52,943 bases of DNA, taken from the NCBI RefSeq assembly GCF_004343505.1, contig NZ_SLXU01000018.1, positions 1 to 52,943 of the forward strand, read 5' to 3'. The notes beneath the pieces were generated by a model that was not told the origin of the DNA, ran no database searches, and saw only the letters and a program-made list of their open reading frames with translations. The translations under genes were made by a program, and so were the position numbers. This stretch comes from Rhodovulum bhavnagarense. Lineage in GTDB: Bacteria; Pseudomonadota; Alphaproteobacteria; Rhodobacterales; Rhodobacteraceae. The stretch's first letter is position 1, and every line of letters begins with the position of its first letter. Below are positions 24,843 through 34,584 of this stretch, in pieces.

Positions 24843-27401
24843 ATGGATCTGAACGATAGACTCGCACAGGAACGGCGGGCGCGGTTGGCCGCGGAACTGC
24901 TTCTGGATCGCAAGAGCCGCGCGTTATCCGCGGCCAATGCCCGTCTTGCCCGCCATGCACAGACCTTGTCCGACGAGATCTTGCAAACACGCCAGACCGC
25001 CGCCGATCTGCGCGACCGCAATGACGAGATGCTGTCCGAACTCGCCCATGCCGAGGCCGAGGCCCGGCTGGCCAATCGCCGGCTGTGGGAATCGCTCGAA
25101 ACGATCCGAGACGGGTTTGCCCTGTTCGACGCCGAGGATCGTCTGGTGATGGCCAATCGCGCCTACCTGGCCGTGTTCGACGGGCTTGAGGGGGTTACAC
25201 CAGGCGCGCGTTATGGCGAAATCCTGCGCCTGGCCGCAGAAGAGGGAGTGATCGATCCGGGCGGCGAAAGTCCGGGGGACTGGGTGGCGCGGATGCTGAC
25301 CCGCTGGCGGGAAGAGCGGATCGCGCCGGTCGTCCAGCGGCTATATAGTGGCGAATACATCAAGCTGGTGGACCGGCGCACGCCTTCGGGGGACATGGTA
25401 TCGCTGTGCCTGGACATCACCGACATGATGCGAATGTGGGCCGCGGTCGAGGCGATACCGGATGGTTTCGTTCTCTATGATCACGAGGACCGGCTAGTGA
25501 TGTGCAACGAACACTATCGCGAGATCTACACGGAAAGTGCGGCGGCCATGGTGCCCGGCACCCCGTTCGAGGATATACTGCGCCACGGCCTGGACCATGG
25601 CCAGTATCCCGAGGCAGAGGGGCGCCGGGAGGACTGGCTGGCCGCGCGCATGGCCCGACACAACGCCCCGGACGAGATGCTGGAACAACGGCTGCGCGAT
25701 GGCCGCTGGCTGCGCATCCTCGAAAAGCGTACCCCCGATGGCGGGCTGGTAGGGTTGCGCGTGGACATCACCGAACAAAAACGCCAGCAAGAGGCGCTGG
25801 AGCGCGCCCGCGTCGCCGCCGAGGCCGCCAACCGGGCCAAATCCGCCTTCTTCGCCAATATGAGCCACGAATTACGCACGCCCCTGAATGGCGTTGTGGG
25901 CATGGCCGAACTGATCTGCGACACGGACCTGACCGAGGAACAGCGGCTTTACGCCCGGACGATCCGCGATTCGGGCGAGGCGCTTTTGACCCTGTTGAAC
26001 GACGTGCTGGATTTTTCCAAGATCGAGGCCGAAAGGCTCCATCTGCATCCCGAACCGTTCGACCTGGAACGCACGATCCACGAGATCGTGCTGTTGTTGC
26101 AGGCGCCCGCCCGCGACAAGGCGCTTGAGGTGCTGATCGATTACGACATGTTCCTGCCGACGCGGTTCACCGGCGACCGCGGCCGCATTCGCCAGGTTCT
26201 GACGAACCTGATCGGCAATGCTCTCAAGTTCACAGAGGCCGGCCACGTCCTGATCCGGGCCACCGGGATCGAGGATGATGGCGACATGCAGGTTCATATC
26301 GCGGTCGAGGATACCGGCATCGGCATCGACCCCGAGATGCAGGAACACATCTTTGGCGAATTCAACCAGGTCGAAGACCAGCAGAACCGCAAGTTCGGTG
26401 GCACCGGCCTGGGCCTGGCCATTACCCGCCGGCTGGTCGGGCTGATGGGGGGTGATATCTGGGTCGACTCGGAAAAAGGCAAGGGGTCCTGTTTCGGCAT
26501 ACGCCTGCCGCTGTCGGTGACCGAACGGGACGAGGCGCTGATCCTGCCACCGGGTACTGCGGCGCGACGGGTGCTGGTGATCGACGACCAGGCCGTGAAC
26601 CGCACCATCCTGGAACGCCAGTTGGGCCAGATCGGGTTGATGGTGTCCTGTTTCGACACCGCCGCGGCGGCACTGGACAGCGCGGGGCAGACCGACCTGG
26701 TGGTGACCGACCACCGGATGCCCGGTATGGATGGCCCCGCCCTTGCCTCGGCATTGCGCGCGCGCGGCTATGGCGGCCCGATCCTGATGCTGACCTCGCA
26801 CCCGGCAATGCTGCGCGAGGGGGCCGCAGGATCGGGGCCGGTGGACATGGTGTTGCAAAAACCGTTGTTGCGGCGCACCCTCTACGAGGCCATCACCCGT
26901 CTGGCACCGCCGCCATGCCCGTTGCCGCCAATGCGCAACAGGCCCCGCGCGATGCGCATCCTTGCCGCCGACGACAACCGTACAAACCGGCTGGTTCTGC
27001 AAAAGATGGTCGCGGAGCTGACGGTAGACATGCGCTATGCCACCGATGGCGATGCCGCGCTTGCCGCCTTTGCCGAGGATCGGCCTGACCTGGTGCTGAT
27101 GGATATCTCGATGCCTGGCCGGGACGGAAAGGCCACCACCCAAGCACTACGCACGCTAGAGACGGAAAGCGGTGCGCCCCCGGTGCCGGTCGTCGCGCTG
27201 ACCGCCCATGCGCTGGATGACGATCTGGGCGACATACTGGCCGCGGGATTGGATGCCTGCCTGACCAAGCCGCTGCGCAAGGCCGATCTCATGGCGATGA
27301 TTGTGCGTTATCGCCCCGCTGACTGTCTGCCGACGGGGGCCCCCGGCGACGCGCCCGCGCCCGATGCACCCCCGCGCCGGGCCGCGGGCGCGCCGTCCTG
27401 A
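24843..27401 (+). CDS. Soluble hybrid sensor histidine kinase with two PAS and two receiver domains
   Basis: 852 residues, no membrane segment or signal. Order: coiled coil (1-80), two PAS-like domains (about 82-200 and 203-325, each with a DGF-x-L-x-D/DHEDRLVM core), HisKA with His342 in [11 protein letters not shown], HATPase (DTGIGI, GGTGLGL), REC1 with Asp623 in [13 protein letters not shown]2 with Asp754 in [10 protein letters not shown], then a Pro-rich tail. No response regulator or Hpt gene is adjacent, so targets are unknown. The ATG follows GGGAGAGGGCG. Ends 5 nt from convergent yaaA. Confidence 0.93.
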   Translation: MDLNDRLAQERRARLAAELLLDRKSRALSAANARLARHAQTLSDEILQTRQTAADLRDRNDEMLSELAHAEAEARLANRRLWESLETIRDGFALFDAEDRLVMANRAYLAVFDGLEGVTPGARYGEILRLAAEEGVIDPGGESPGDWVARMLTRWREERIAPVVQRLYSGEYIKLVDRRTPSGDMVSLCLDITDMMRMWAAVEAIPDGFVLYDHEDRLVMCNEHYREIYTESAAAMVPGTPFEDILRHGLDHGQYPEAEGRREDWLAARMARHNAPDEMLEQRLRDGRWLRILEKRTPDGGLVGLRVDITEQKRQQEALERARVAAEAANRAKSAFFANMSHELRTPLNGVVGMAELICDTDLTEEQRLYARTIRDSGEALLTLLNDVLDFSKIEAERLHLHPEPFDLERTIHEIVLLLQAPARDKALEVLIDYDMFLPTRFTGDRGRIRQVLTNLIGNALKFTEAGHVLIRATGIEDDGDMQVHIAVEDTGIGIDPEMQEHIFGEFNQVEDQQNRKFGGTGLGLAITRRLVGLMGGDIWVDSEKGKGSCFGIRLPLSVTERDEALILPPGTAARRVLVIDDQAVNRTILERQLGQIGLMVSCFDTAAAALDSAGQTDLVVTDHRMPGMDGPALASALRARGYGGPILMLTSHPAMLREGAAGSGPVDMVLQKPLLRRTLYEAITRLAPPPCPLPPMRNRPRAMRILAADDNRTNRLVLQKMVAELTVDMRYATDGDAALAAFAEDRPDLVLMDISMPGRDGKATTQALRTLETESGAPPVPVVALTAHALDDDLGDILAAGLDACLTKPLRKADLMAMIVRYRPADCLPTGAPGDAPAPDAPPRRAAGAPS

Positions 27402-27406
27402 TCGAC

Positions 27407-28180
27407 CTAGTCGGCCTCTCCGCGCAGGAAAACCGGGCGATCCGGCTCAGAGGCATCAGGCATGTAGCGATATCCGCCGCTGTCGAACTCTGCCAGCGCT
27501 TGCGGATCGGTCACGCGATGTTCGACGATAAAACGGGCCATCGCGCCGCGCGCCTTCTTGGCGTAGAAACTGACGACCTTTGGCCCGCTGGGGCGTTCCT
27601 CGAAAAAGACCGGCGTGATCACCCTCAGATTCAGTGTCTCACGCGCCACCGCGCCGAAATATTCCTGGCTGGCGCAGTTGACCAGGACATCGGTGCCCGC
27701 CGTCCCGGCCGCCTCGTTCAGGGCGTGCGCAATCTTGTCACCCCAGTAGTCATAGAGGCTCTTGCCCCGGTCAGTAGCAAGTTTGCTGCCCATTTCCAGC
27801 CGGTGCGGCTGGATCGCGTCCAGCGGGCGCAACAGGCCGTAAAGCCCCGACAGGATGCGAAGGTGGTCCTGCGCATAGCGCAGCGCATCCTCATCCAGGG
27901 TTTCGGCCTCCAGCCCGGCATAGGTATCGCCATCGAACAACAGTGCGGCGGGCGTCAGCGCCTCGGGTGCGGGATCGGCGGCAAAGTCTGAAAAACGTGC
28001 GGCATTCAGCCGGGCCAGCTTGTCGCTGATCCCCATCAGTTTCGACAATTGCTCGTGGGTCAGTGCCCCGGCGACGCCCGCCAGGTACACCGCGTCCTGC
28101 TGAAACACGGGAAGGGTGATGCCCGGGCGCGTTCCCGGGGTCGGATCGAGGCGCTTCGCGGGTGAGATGACGACAAGCAT
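27407..28180 (-). CDS. yaaA: Peroxide stress protein YaaA (UPF0246)
   Basis: 257 residues. MLVVISPAKRLD is the family opening; LLRPLDAIQPHRLEMG and FYAKKARGAMARF are conserved blocks. E. coli YaaA lowers free iron during hydrogen peroxide stress and binds DNA with a helix-hairpin-helix. The true start is ATG 28180; a longer in-frame opening has no match. It follows recQ on the same strand after 59 nt. Confidence 0.93.
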   Translation of the reverse strand: MLVVISPAKRLDPTPGTRPGITLPVFQQDAVYLAGVAGALTHEQLSKLMGISDKLARLNAARFSDFAADPAPEALTPAALLFDGDTYAGLEAETLDEDALRYAQDHLRILSGLYGLLRPLDAIQPHRLEMGSKLATDRGKSLYDYWGDKIAHALNEAAGTAGTDVLVNCASQEYFGAVARETLNLRVITPVFFEERPSGPKVVSFYAKKARGAMARFIVEHRVTDPQALAEFDSGGYRYMPDASEPDRPVFLRGEAD

Positions 28181-28239
28181 TCGACAACCTTTCGTTTGAT
28201 CGACGCGCAACCTAGCGATTGCGCCGGTGGCGTCCAGCC

Positions 28240-30285
28240 TCAGCCTCCCGCCAGCACCTCCAGGAAAGCCGGGCCAAAGCGTTCGGCCTTGGCCGGACCC
28301 ATACCGGGCAGGCGGGCCAGTTCCTCGACCGAGGACGGCCGGCGTTCGGCGATATGGCGCAGCGTGGCATTGGGACAAGACAGGTATTTGCCCGTGCCGT
28401 CCGTGCCGCGGCTGAGATCGCGCTGCACCTCGGCCAGCCGATCGAACAGCGCGCCGGCCTCGCGCCCGGCCAGCCGGCGGCGCACGGGATGGGGTCTGTC
28501 CGCCGCGGCCCCGGTCACGACCTCTAGAAACGCCTGCCCGTATCGGTCCAGCTTGGTCGCGCCGACACCCGAAATCCGCGCCATGGCGTCCAGAGTGTCA
28601 GGGCGGCGCTCGGCCATCTCGATCAACGTGCGATCGTTGAAGATGACATAGGCGGGCACCCCGGCCGCCTTGGCCAAGGCGAACCTCTTGGCCTTTAGCG
28701 CGGAAAACAGCGGGGCATCCTCATCCGACACCTGTGCCTTGACCGCAGGCCGTACCGTGGCCGCCGCGATGGTATCCCGGCGCAGCTCGATCCCGTCCTC
28801 GCCGCGCAGGATCGGGCGGGCGGCCGACATCATCCGCAGCGCGCCATGGCGTTCGGGATCGGGGCGCACCAGGTCGCGGCCCATCATCTGACGGAACACC
28901 GCCTGCCATTGCGCCCGGTTCATATCGCGCCCCACGCCAAAGGTGGGCAGGCCGTCATGTCCGCGCTGCCGCACCTTGTCGGTCTCGTTGCCGGTCAGGA
29001 TGTCGATCAGGTGGCCGGTGCCGAAATACTCCCCGGTGCGCAGCATGGCCGACAGCGCCTTGCGCACGGCCTCGGTCCCGTCGAAGCGGTCTGGCGGGGC
29101 GTCGCACAGGTCGCAATGGCCGCAGGGGTCGGCCTCTTCCCCGAAATAGGCCAGCAGCGTCTGGCGGCGGCATGTCAGCGCCTCGGCCAGGCCCAAGAGC
29201 GCGTTCAGCCGCGCGTGATCGGCGGCGCGGCGTTCGGGCGGGGCCGGGCTTTCGTCGATCTGGGACCGGCGCAGGCGGATGTCGTCGGGGCCGTACAGGG
29301 TCAGCGTCTCGGCCGGGGCGCCATCGCGGCCCGCCCGGCCGATTTCCTGGTAATAGGCCTCGATCGACTTGGGCAGGTCCGCATGGGCCACCCAGCGGAT
29401 ATCGGGCTTGTCCACCCCCATGCCAAAGGCGACGGTGGCCACCACGATCAGACCGTCCTCGGTGGCGAAGCGTTCCTCGACGGCGCGGCGCGCGTCCGCC
29501 TCCATCCCGCCGTGGTAGGCGCAGGCGGAATGCCCCTCCGCGGCCAGAGCGGCGGCAAGGCTTTCGGTCTTGGCGCGCGTGCCGCAATAGACGATGCCCG
29601 CCTGGCCCTTGCGTGCGGCGGCAAAGCCCAGGATCTGGCGGCGCGGGCTGTCCTTGGGTGCAAAGGCCAGATGGATGTTGGGCCGGTCGAAGCCGCGCAG
29701 GAAGGTTTCCGGCGCCACGCCATCGAACAGCCGTGCGACGATTTCCTCGCGTGTTTCGGCATCGGCCGTGGCGGTAAAGGCGGCCAGCGGCACGTCCAGC
29801 GCGCGGCGCAATTCGCCGATACGCAGGTAATCGGGGCGGAAATCATGGCCCCACTGGCTGACGCAATGGGCCTCGTCCACGGCAATCAGGCCGACGCCTA
29901 TCCGGCGCAGCATCTGAACCGTGCCGCCCGAGGCCAACCGCTCGGGCGCCATGTAAAGCAGCTTCAATTCGCCCGCTTCAAGCGCGGCGAACACGGCCTC
30001 TGTCTCGGCCTCGGTATTGCCAGAGGTCAGGGCACCGGCCGCAACACCCGCCTCGCGCAGGCCTCGCACCTGGTCGCGCATAAGCGCGATCAACGGCGAG
30101 ATCACAACCGTCACGCCGCCCCGCATCAGCGCGGGCAACTGGAAACACAGCGACTTGCCCCCGCCCGTTGGCATGATGGCAAGCGTGTTGTGCCCTTGGG
30201 CAACGGCCTGGACGATTTCCTCCTGCCCCCGACGAAAGGCGTCGAATCCGAACACATCGGACAACAGCGTATGGGCAGAGGTCAT
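28240..30285 (-). CDS. recQ: ATP-dependent DNA helicase RecQ
   Basis: 681 residues, longer than E. coli RecQ (about 609). It unwinds DNA 3'-5' in recombination repair. Walker A PTGGGKS at 39-45, DEAH box in AVDEAHCVSQWGHDFRPDY, helicase C domain, and a zinc-binding Cys cluster (EADPCGHCDLC). The C-terminus appears to hold two HRDC-like modules, each ending in a GVGATK/GMGPAK hairpin, which explains the extra length. ATG 30285 is chosen over an upstream in-frame start. Confidence 0.95.
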   Translation of the reverse strand: MTSAHTLLSDVFGFDAFRRGQEEIVQAVAQGHNTLAIMPTGGGKSLCFQLPALMRGGVTVVISPLIALMRDQVRGLREAGVAAGALTSGNTEAETEAVFAALEAGELKLLYMAPERLASGGTVQMLRRIGVGLIAVDEAHCVSQWGHDFRPDYLRIGELRRALDVPLAAFTATADAETREEIVARLFDGVAPETFLRGFDRPNIHLAFAPKDSPRRQILGFAAARKGQAGIVYCGTRAKTESLAAALAAEGHSACAYHGGMEADARRAVEERFATEDGLIVVATVAFGMGVDKPDIRWVAHADLPKSIEAYYQEIGRAGRDGAPAETLTLYGPDDIRLRRSQIDESPAPPERRAADHARLNALLGLAEALTCRRQTLLAYFGEEADPCGHCDLCDAPPDRFDGTEAVRKALSAMLRTGEYFGTGHLIDILTGNETDKVRQRGHDGLPTFGVGRDMNRAQWQAVFRQMMGRDLVRPDPERHGALRMMSAARPILRGEDGIELRRDTIAAATVRPAVKAQVSDEDAPLFSALKAKRFALAKAAGVPAYVIFNDRTLIEMAERRPDTLDAMARISGVGATKLDRYGQAFLEVVTGAAADRPHPVRRRLAGREAGALFDRLAEVQRDLSRGTDGTGKYLSCPNATLRHIAERRPSSVEELARLPGMGPAKAERFGPAFLEVLAGG

Positions 30286-30362
30286 GGCACCTGCGGAAAC
30301 GAAAGGCTGGCGGGGTCGAACGGACACTCCCACACTAACCGCAGGGGGACAAGACCGAGATA

Positions 30363-30650
30363 TCAGACAAAGAGATAGATGTTGTTAGAGATGACGATGC
30401 GGATGGCATATATCGCGATCAGAACGATCAGCGGCGCAAGGTCGAGGCCTCCGGTATTGGGCAATATGCGGCGCACCGGACCATAAAGAGGCTCTAGCAG
30501 CCGGTTCAGCCCCTGCCATATCTGCATGACCAGGGGTTGATGAAGATTAAGCACCTGAAAACTGATCAGCCAGCTCATGATGATCTGGACGATGATCACG
30601 AACCACACCACGTCGAGGATCAGCAGGATTATCTGGAAAAGCGAAAGCAT
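30363..30650 (-). CDS. YggT family membrane protein
   Basis: 95 residues with two hydrophobic segments (about 4-30 and 68-90) flanking the loop NRLLEPLYGPVRRILPNTGGLDLAPL, which is the YggT signature. A conserved inner-membrane protein linked to osmotic tolerance and cell shape in other bacteria; precise role unknown. ATG 30650 begins MLSLFQIILLILDVVWF. It lies 77 nt upstream of recQ. Confidence 0.9.
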   Translation of the reverse strand: MLSLFQIILLILDVVWFVIIVQIIMSWLISFQVLNLHQPLVMQIWQGLNRLLEPLYGPVRRILPNTGGLDLAPLIVLIAIYAIRIVISNNIYLFV

Positions 30651-30788
30651 CGGGCGCGACCCTCTGGTGATGGCAACTGTCACAGAGGTAGGCCGCCCGC
30701 GCCGCTCGCGCAACCACGATTCCGCCGCGTCGGGCTTGACGCGCCCCGCGCGTCGGGCGAGGCAGCGCTCAATGACAGGAGCGTGCGC

Positions 30789-31322
30789 ATGTATCCCTTT
30801 CTGAGACTGGCCAAGGAATTCTACGTCCACCGCAATGATCCCGCGCTGCCACTGACGGGCACCCATGTCTCGCATCACCTGTGCTGGCCTTGGGATCTGG
30901 ACCTGTGGATGGAACTGAACAACGGCCGCACGCTGACCCTTCTGGATCTCGGGCGGCTACCGCTGGCGCGGCGCGTGGGCCTGATCGCGGTCATGAAATC
31001 GCAGGGCTGGGGGCTGACCATGGCAGGCGTCAGCGTGCGCTATCGCCGGCGGGTGCGGATGTTCGACCGGTTTCATACCCGTAGCCGCTGTATCGGCTGG
31101 GATGAACGTTTCATCTATATAGAACAGGGCATGTGGCGCGGCGGCGAGTGTTGCAACCACGCCCTTTACCGCGCGGCAGTGACCGATGCCAACGGGATCG
31201 TCACACCCGACCGGGTGATGCGCGCGATGGGGCTGGACGTGGCCTCGCCCCCGCTGCCCGGATGGGTCAGCGCCTGGATCGAGGCCGAGGCCAAACGTCC
31301 CTGGCCCCCCATGGCCGAGTGA
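30789..31322 (+). CDS. Acyl-CoA thioesterase-like hot-dog protein
   Basis: 177 residues. Resembles the THEM6/4HBT-like hot-dog family: LDLWMELNNGRTLTLLDLGR has the Asn/Asp pattern of the hot-dog helix and MAGVSVRYRRRVRMFDRFHTRSR the strand that lines the active site. Likely acts on acyl-CoA, substrate unknown. ATG 30789 follows AGGAGCG. Divergent from yggT. Confidence 0.75.
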   Translation: MYPFLRLAKEFYVHRNDPALPLTGTHVSHHLCWPWDLDLWMELNNGRTLTLLDLGRLPLARRVGLIAVMKSQGWGLTMAGVSVRYRRRVRMFDRFHTRSRCIGWDERFIYIEQGMWRGGECCNHALYRAAVTDANGIVTPDRVMRAMGLDVASPPLPGWVSAWIEAEAKRPWPPMAE

Positions 31323-31399
31323 TCCTGCGGCCACTGCGCAGTTGCGCGGCCCCTTAAAGCCCTGTCTTATGCCCCCGAAAGTTGAAACGAGGGCAGCAC

Positions 31400-32752
31400 A
31401 TGGAACGATCGGCGCGGCGGCGCATCTGGGGATGGTGGTTCTATGACTGGGCCAGCCAGCCCTATGCCACGCTGCTGCTGACCTTCATCTTCGCCCCTTA
31501 TGTCACGGATCTGGTTGGCGATGGCACCGCCGCACAGGCGGCCTGGGGCTATGGCGTGGGGACGGCCGGGCTGGTGATCGCCCTGCTGGCGCCGATCCTT
31601 GGCGCGGTGGCGGACAAGTCCGGGCACCGGATGCCGTGGATCGTTCTGTTCTCGGTGTTCTACATCCTGGGCGCCAGCGGCCTGTGGCTGGCCAATCCCG
31701 AGGCATTCAACCTGTGGCTGGTGCTGTTCTTCTTCGGCCTCGGCATGGTGGGGCTGGAATTCACCACGATATTCACCAACGCGATGCTGCCGGATCTGGC
31801 GCCGCGGGCCGAACTGGGCCGGATTTCCGGCAGCGGCTGGGCGTTCGGCTATGTCGGCGGGCTGATCGCCCTGGTGGCGATGCTGACGCTGTTTGCAGAG
31901 GGCGACACCGGTACGACCCTGATCGGGATCGAACCGATGCTAGGCCTCGACCCGGCCCTGCGCGAGGGTACGCGCTTTGTCGGGCCTTTCACCGCGCTTT
32001 GGTACGCGCTGTTCATCATACCGTTCTTCCTGTGGGTGCGCCTGCCGCGCCAGCCCGCCCGCGCCACGGTGCGCCAATCCCTGTCCGGGGCCCTGCCGGA
32101 ATTCCGCGCAACGCTGGCGCATCTGCCACGCACGCCCAGCCTCACTGCGTACCTGCTGTCATCGATGTTCTATCGCGACGCGCTGAACGGGATGTATGTC
32201 TTTGGCGGCATCTACGCGGCGGGCGTGCTGGGCTGGTCGGTGATCGAGGTCGGCGTCTTCGGCATCCTCGCCGTGATCGCAGGGGCGGCCTTTTCCTGGC
32301 TGGGCGGACGGGCAGACCAACGTTTCGGCCCCAAGCCGGTGATCCTGTTCAACGTGATCGTGCTGACCATGGTCGGAATCGCCGTGATCTTCGTTTCGCG
32401 CGAGGCGGTGTTCGGCCTGCCTGTCGCACCGGGATCAAACCTGCCCGATATCGCTTTTTACATTCTCGGCGCGATCATCGGCGCGGCCGGCGGCGCATTG
32501 CAAACGGCAAGCCGCACGATGATGGTCCGTCAGGCCAACCCGGCGCGGATGACCGAAAGTTTCGGGCTTTACGCGCTATCGGGCAAGGCAACGGCATTCC
32601 TCGCGCCTCTCTCGATCGGGATCGTCACGGATTTGACCGGGACCCAGCAAATGGGCATCACGCCACTGGTTGTTCTGTTCGCATTGGGGCTTTTCCTGCT
32701 ATTCTTCGTCCGGGCAGACGGCGAAAGGGCAGAACGATGGGACGCATCCTGA
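31400..32752 (+). CDS. Atg22/UMF1-type MFS transporter
   Basis: 450 residues with about 12 membrane segments. The N-terminal WGWWFYDWASQPYATLLLTFIFAPY is the hallmark of the Atg22-like (UMF1) branch of the MFS, whose eukaryotic member exports amino acids from the vacuole; bacterial substrates are mostly unknown. ATG 31400 follows GAGGGC; a TTG at 31382 is less likely. The last 16 nt overlap mepA in another frame. Confidence 0.88.
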   Translation: MERSARRRIWGWWFYDWASQPYATLLLTFIFAPYVTDLVGDGTAAQAAWGYGVGTAGLVIALLAPILGAVADKSGHRMPWIVLFSVFYILGASGLWLANPEAFNLWLVLFFFGLGMVGLEFTTIFTNAMLPDLAPRAELGRISGSGWAFGYVGGLIALVAMLTLFAEGDTGTTLIGIEPMLGLDPALREGTRFVGPFTALWYALFIIPFFLWVRLPRQPARATVRQSLSGALPEFRATLAHLPRTPSLTAYLLSSMFYRDALNGMYVFGGIYAAGVLGWSVIEVGVFGILAVIAGAAFSWLGGRADQRFGPKPVILFNVIVLTMVGIAVIFVSREAVFGLPVAPGSNLPDIAFYILGAIIGAAGGALQTASRTMMVRQANPARMTESFGLYALSGKATAFLAPLSIGIVTDLTGTQQMGITPLVVLFALGLFLLFFVRADGERAERWDAS

Positions 32753-33627
32753 CGGCAAGCCTGGTGGCGCTAGCCCTCGCCGGCCCAACCCATGCAGAGC
32801 CCCGGGCCAAGGACCTGTTCGGCGCCAAACGTGCGGCCAGCGCACAGGCCCCAGACCCGATCGGTCACTATTCCCGTGGCTGCGCAGCCGGGCTGGTGCA
32901 ACTGCCCGAAACCGGGCCCACCTGGGCCGCCATGCGCCTGTCGCGCAACCGCAACTGGGGCCACCCCGACACGATCGAGTTCATCAAGCGGCTATCGGCC
33001 AAGGCCACGCAGGTTGGCTGGAAGGGGCTGTATATCGGCGATATCAGCCAGCCGCGCGGCGGGCCGATGGTGTCGGGCCATGCCAGCCACCAGATCGGGC
33101 TCGACGTGGATATCTGGATGTTGCCCCCCGAACGGCTGAACCTGACCCGCGCCGAGCGCGAAACCCTGTCCTCGATTTCCGTCCGCAGCACGGATCAACG
33201 CCACGTGAACGGTAATTTTACCCCTGCACATGCCGCGATCTTGACGGCTGCGGCCCGCGATCCAGCCGTTGATCGCATCTTTGTCACCCCGCCCGTCAAG
33301 ATCGCACTATGCAAGACCGCCACCACCGCAGACACCCCCTGGATGCAAAAGATCCGGCCGCTTTACGGGCATCACTACCATTTCCACGTGCGCCTGAAAT
33401 GCCCCCGCGGCGCGCGCCACTGCATCGACCAGGAGCCGACGGTAGCGGAACTGTCCGGGGGCGGGAACGGCTGCGACAAGACGCTAGAATGGTGGGTAAC
33501 CGACTATCTCGAACCGCCCGCCCAGAGCGGTAGATCGAAAACACCCGTACCGCAAAAACGCCACCCGCGAGACTTCACCATGGATGACCTGCCCCGGGAA
33601 TGCCGCGCGGTACTGGGCGCGGACTGA
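32737..33627 (+). CDS. mepA: Penicillin-insensitive murein endopeptidase
   Basis: 296 residues. Signal peptide (MGRILTASLVALALAGPTHA), then the LAS-type zinc metallopeptidase core: HASHQIGLDVDIWM and GHHYHFHVRLKCP supply the zinc ligands. Cuts D-Ala-mDAP and mDAP-mDAP cross-links in peptidoglycan. It starts inside the last codons of the MFS gene (16-nt overlap), so co-translation is likely. Cysteine pairs in the C-terminal half would be oxidised in the periplasm. Confidence 0.93.
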   Translation: MGRILTASLVALALAGPTHAEPRAKDLFGAKRAASAQAPDPIGHYSRGCAAGLVQLPETGPTWAAMRLSRNRNWGHPDTIEFIKRLSAKATQVGWKGLYIGDISQPRGGPMVSGHASHQIGLDVDIWMLPPERLNLTRAERETLSSISVRSTDQRHVNGNFTPAHAAILTAAARDPAVDRIFVTPPVKIALCKTATTADTPWMQKIRPLYGHHYHFHVRLKCPRGARHCIDQEPTVAELSGGGNGCDKTLEWWVTDYLEPPAQSGRSKTPVPQKRHPRDFTMDDLPRECRAVLGAD

Positions 33628-33724
33628 ACAATCGCTTGAAATTCGCGCAAGTCGGCGCTAACTGCCATCCCGCCCGCAGCGTCGGGCCAAGTCTCCGCAA
33701 CCTTGTAAAAACGGACCAGATCCC

Positions 33725-34345
33725 ATGAACCGTATCCTGCCCGGCATCCTTGCCATGGCCGCCATCGTGGTGGCCTCCAACATCCTCGTGCAGTTCCTGT
33801 TCGGCCAATGGCTGACCTGGGGCGCGTTTACCTATCCGCTCGCCTTCCTCGTGACCGACGTGATGAACCGCGTCTACGGCCCCGGCCCCGCGCGCCGCGT
33901 GGTCTTAGCCGGTTTTCTGGTCGGGGTGGCCTGTTCCTTTGTCGGCACCCAGATCATGGGCGAATTCGGCCCACTGGTGACCCTGCGCATCGCCATGGGC
34001 TCTGGCCTGGCCTTCCTGACGGCGCAACTGCTGGACGTGGCGATCTTCGACCGGCTGCGGCAGGGGCGCTGGTGGCGCGCGCCGCTTGCCTCTACCCTGG
34101 TGGGGTCGTCCGTCGATACGGCGATCTTCTTCACCCTGGCCTTCTCGGCTTCGCTGACCTTCCTGGAACCGGGCAACGACGTGTCCTGGGCGGGCGAGGC
34201 GCTGCCGCTTCTGGGGCTGGGCCCGGTGGTGCCGCTCTGGGTGTCGCTGGCGGTGGCCGACTGGTGTGTCAAACTTGCCCTCGCCTTGATCGCGCTGATC
34301 CCGTTCCGCCTGATTGTTAGGCGCCTCACCGCACGGGTTGCGTAA
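33725..34345 (+). CDS. Queuosine precursor transporter (VUT family, YhhQ-like)
   Basis: 206 residues, about six membrane segments. TYPLAFLVTDVMNRVYGPGPARRVVLAGF is the DUF165/VUT signature. E. coli YhhQ imports queuine precursors preQ0/preQ1. The upstream 97 nt show no clear preQ1 riboswitch. Followed closely by an independent promoter and leader/sRNA. Confidence 0.87.
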   Translation: MNRILPGILAMAAIVVASNILVQFLFGQWLTWGAFTYPLAFLVTDVMNRVYGPGPARRVVLAGFLVGVACSFVGTQIMGEFGPLVTLRIAMGSGLAFLTAQLLDVAIFDRLRQGRWWRAPLASTLVGSSVDTAIFFTLAFSASLTFLEPGNDVSWAGEALPLLGLGPVVPLWVSLAVADWCVKLALALIALIPFRLIVRRLTARVA

Positions 34346-34351
34346 AAGCGT

Positions 34352-34381
34352 TTGACGAACACAAGATCTGTGGCACGCTAT
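34352..34381 (+). promoter_or_regulatory. Candidate promoter of the leader/sRNA
   Basis: TTGACG (34352-34357), 18-nt spacer, then CGCTAT (34376-34381). The -35 is good and the -10 is weak. It starts 7 nt after the transporter stop and would begin a transcript near 34388. Confidence 0.45.
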
Positions 34382-34414
34382 TCCTGACGGCAACAACAGA
34401 AAGGAGGTGGTCCA

Positions 34415-34471
34415 GTGTCTAGAGTGATATTGGAGAGAGAGGTTGGAACAGTCGGAGGGGCCGTGGTCTGA
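34415..34471 (+). CDS. 18-residue micro-ORF with extended Shine-Dalgarno
   Basis: GTG start, product MSRVILEREVGTVGGAVV, stop TGA. The stretch GAAAGGAGGTGGTCCA just before it (34399-34414) can pair with all of the 3' end of 16S rRNA (one G-U), with GGAGG 7 nt from the GTG. Five of 18 codons are Val. Translation seems very likely; function unknown (leader peptide or small protein). Confidence 0.6.
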   Translation: MSRVILEREVGTVGGAVV

Positions 34472-34541
34472 GGGCAACCCCCGGACCGAAACGCTTTCGA
34501 TTGGGCCTCACGCTCTAACCGGCCCATCTCCGTAGCTCTCG

Positions 34542-34572
34542 GGGCCGCCTGACACAGGCGGCCCTTTCCTGT
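34542..34572 (+). terminator. Intrinsic terminator between micro-ORF and arfB
   Basis: GGGCCGCCTG-ACA-CAGGCGGCCC (perfect 10-bp stem, 3-nt loop) followed by TTTCCTGTT, ending 13 nt before the arfB ATG. Placed so that termination here would cut off arfB unless read-through occurs. Confidence 0.8.
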
Positions 34573-34584
34573 TAAGAGCGTCCC

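Larger units (their letters stand above)
34388..34573 (+). ncRNA. Structured leader or small RNA with micro-ORF, upstream of arfB
   Basis: About 185 nt with layered structure. 34398-34414 is complementary to the 16S rRNA 3' tail. An 18-codon ORF follows. Hairpin 34464-34486 (GGTCTGAGGG/CCCCCGGACC, one mismatch, loop CAA) overlaps its stop. Then come a small hairpin CGAAA-CGC-TTTCG (34488-34500), TGGGCC/GGCCCA (34502-34526) and a 10-bp terminator. Architecture fits attenuation of arfB or a free-standing sRNA. I do not recognise it as a named family. Coordinates of the ends are estimates. Confidence 0.6.

Noticed and set aside
33628-33724. preQ1 riboswitch in front of the queuosine precursor transporter
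   Set aside because: There is a short A-run before the start codon, but no pairing that gives the preQ1-I pseudoknot.
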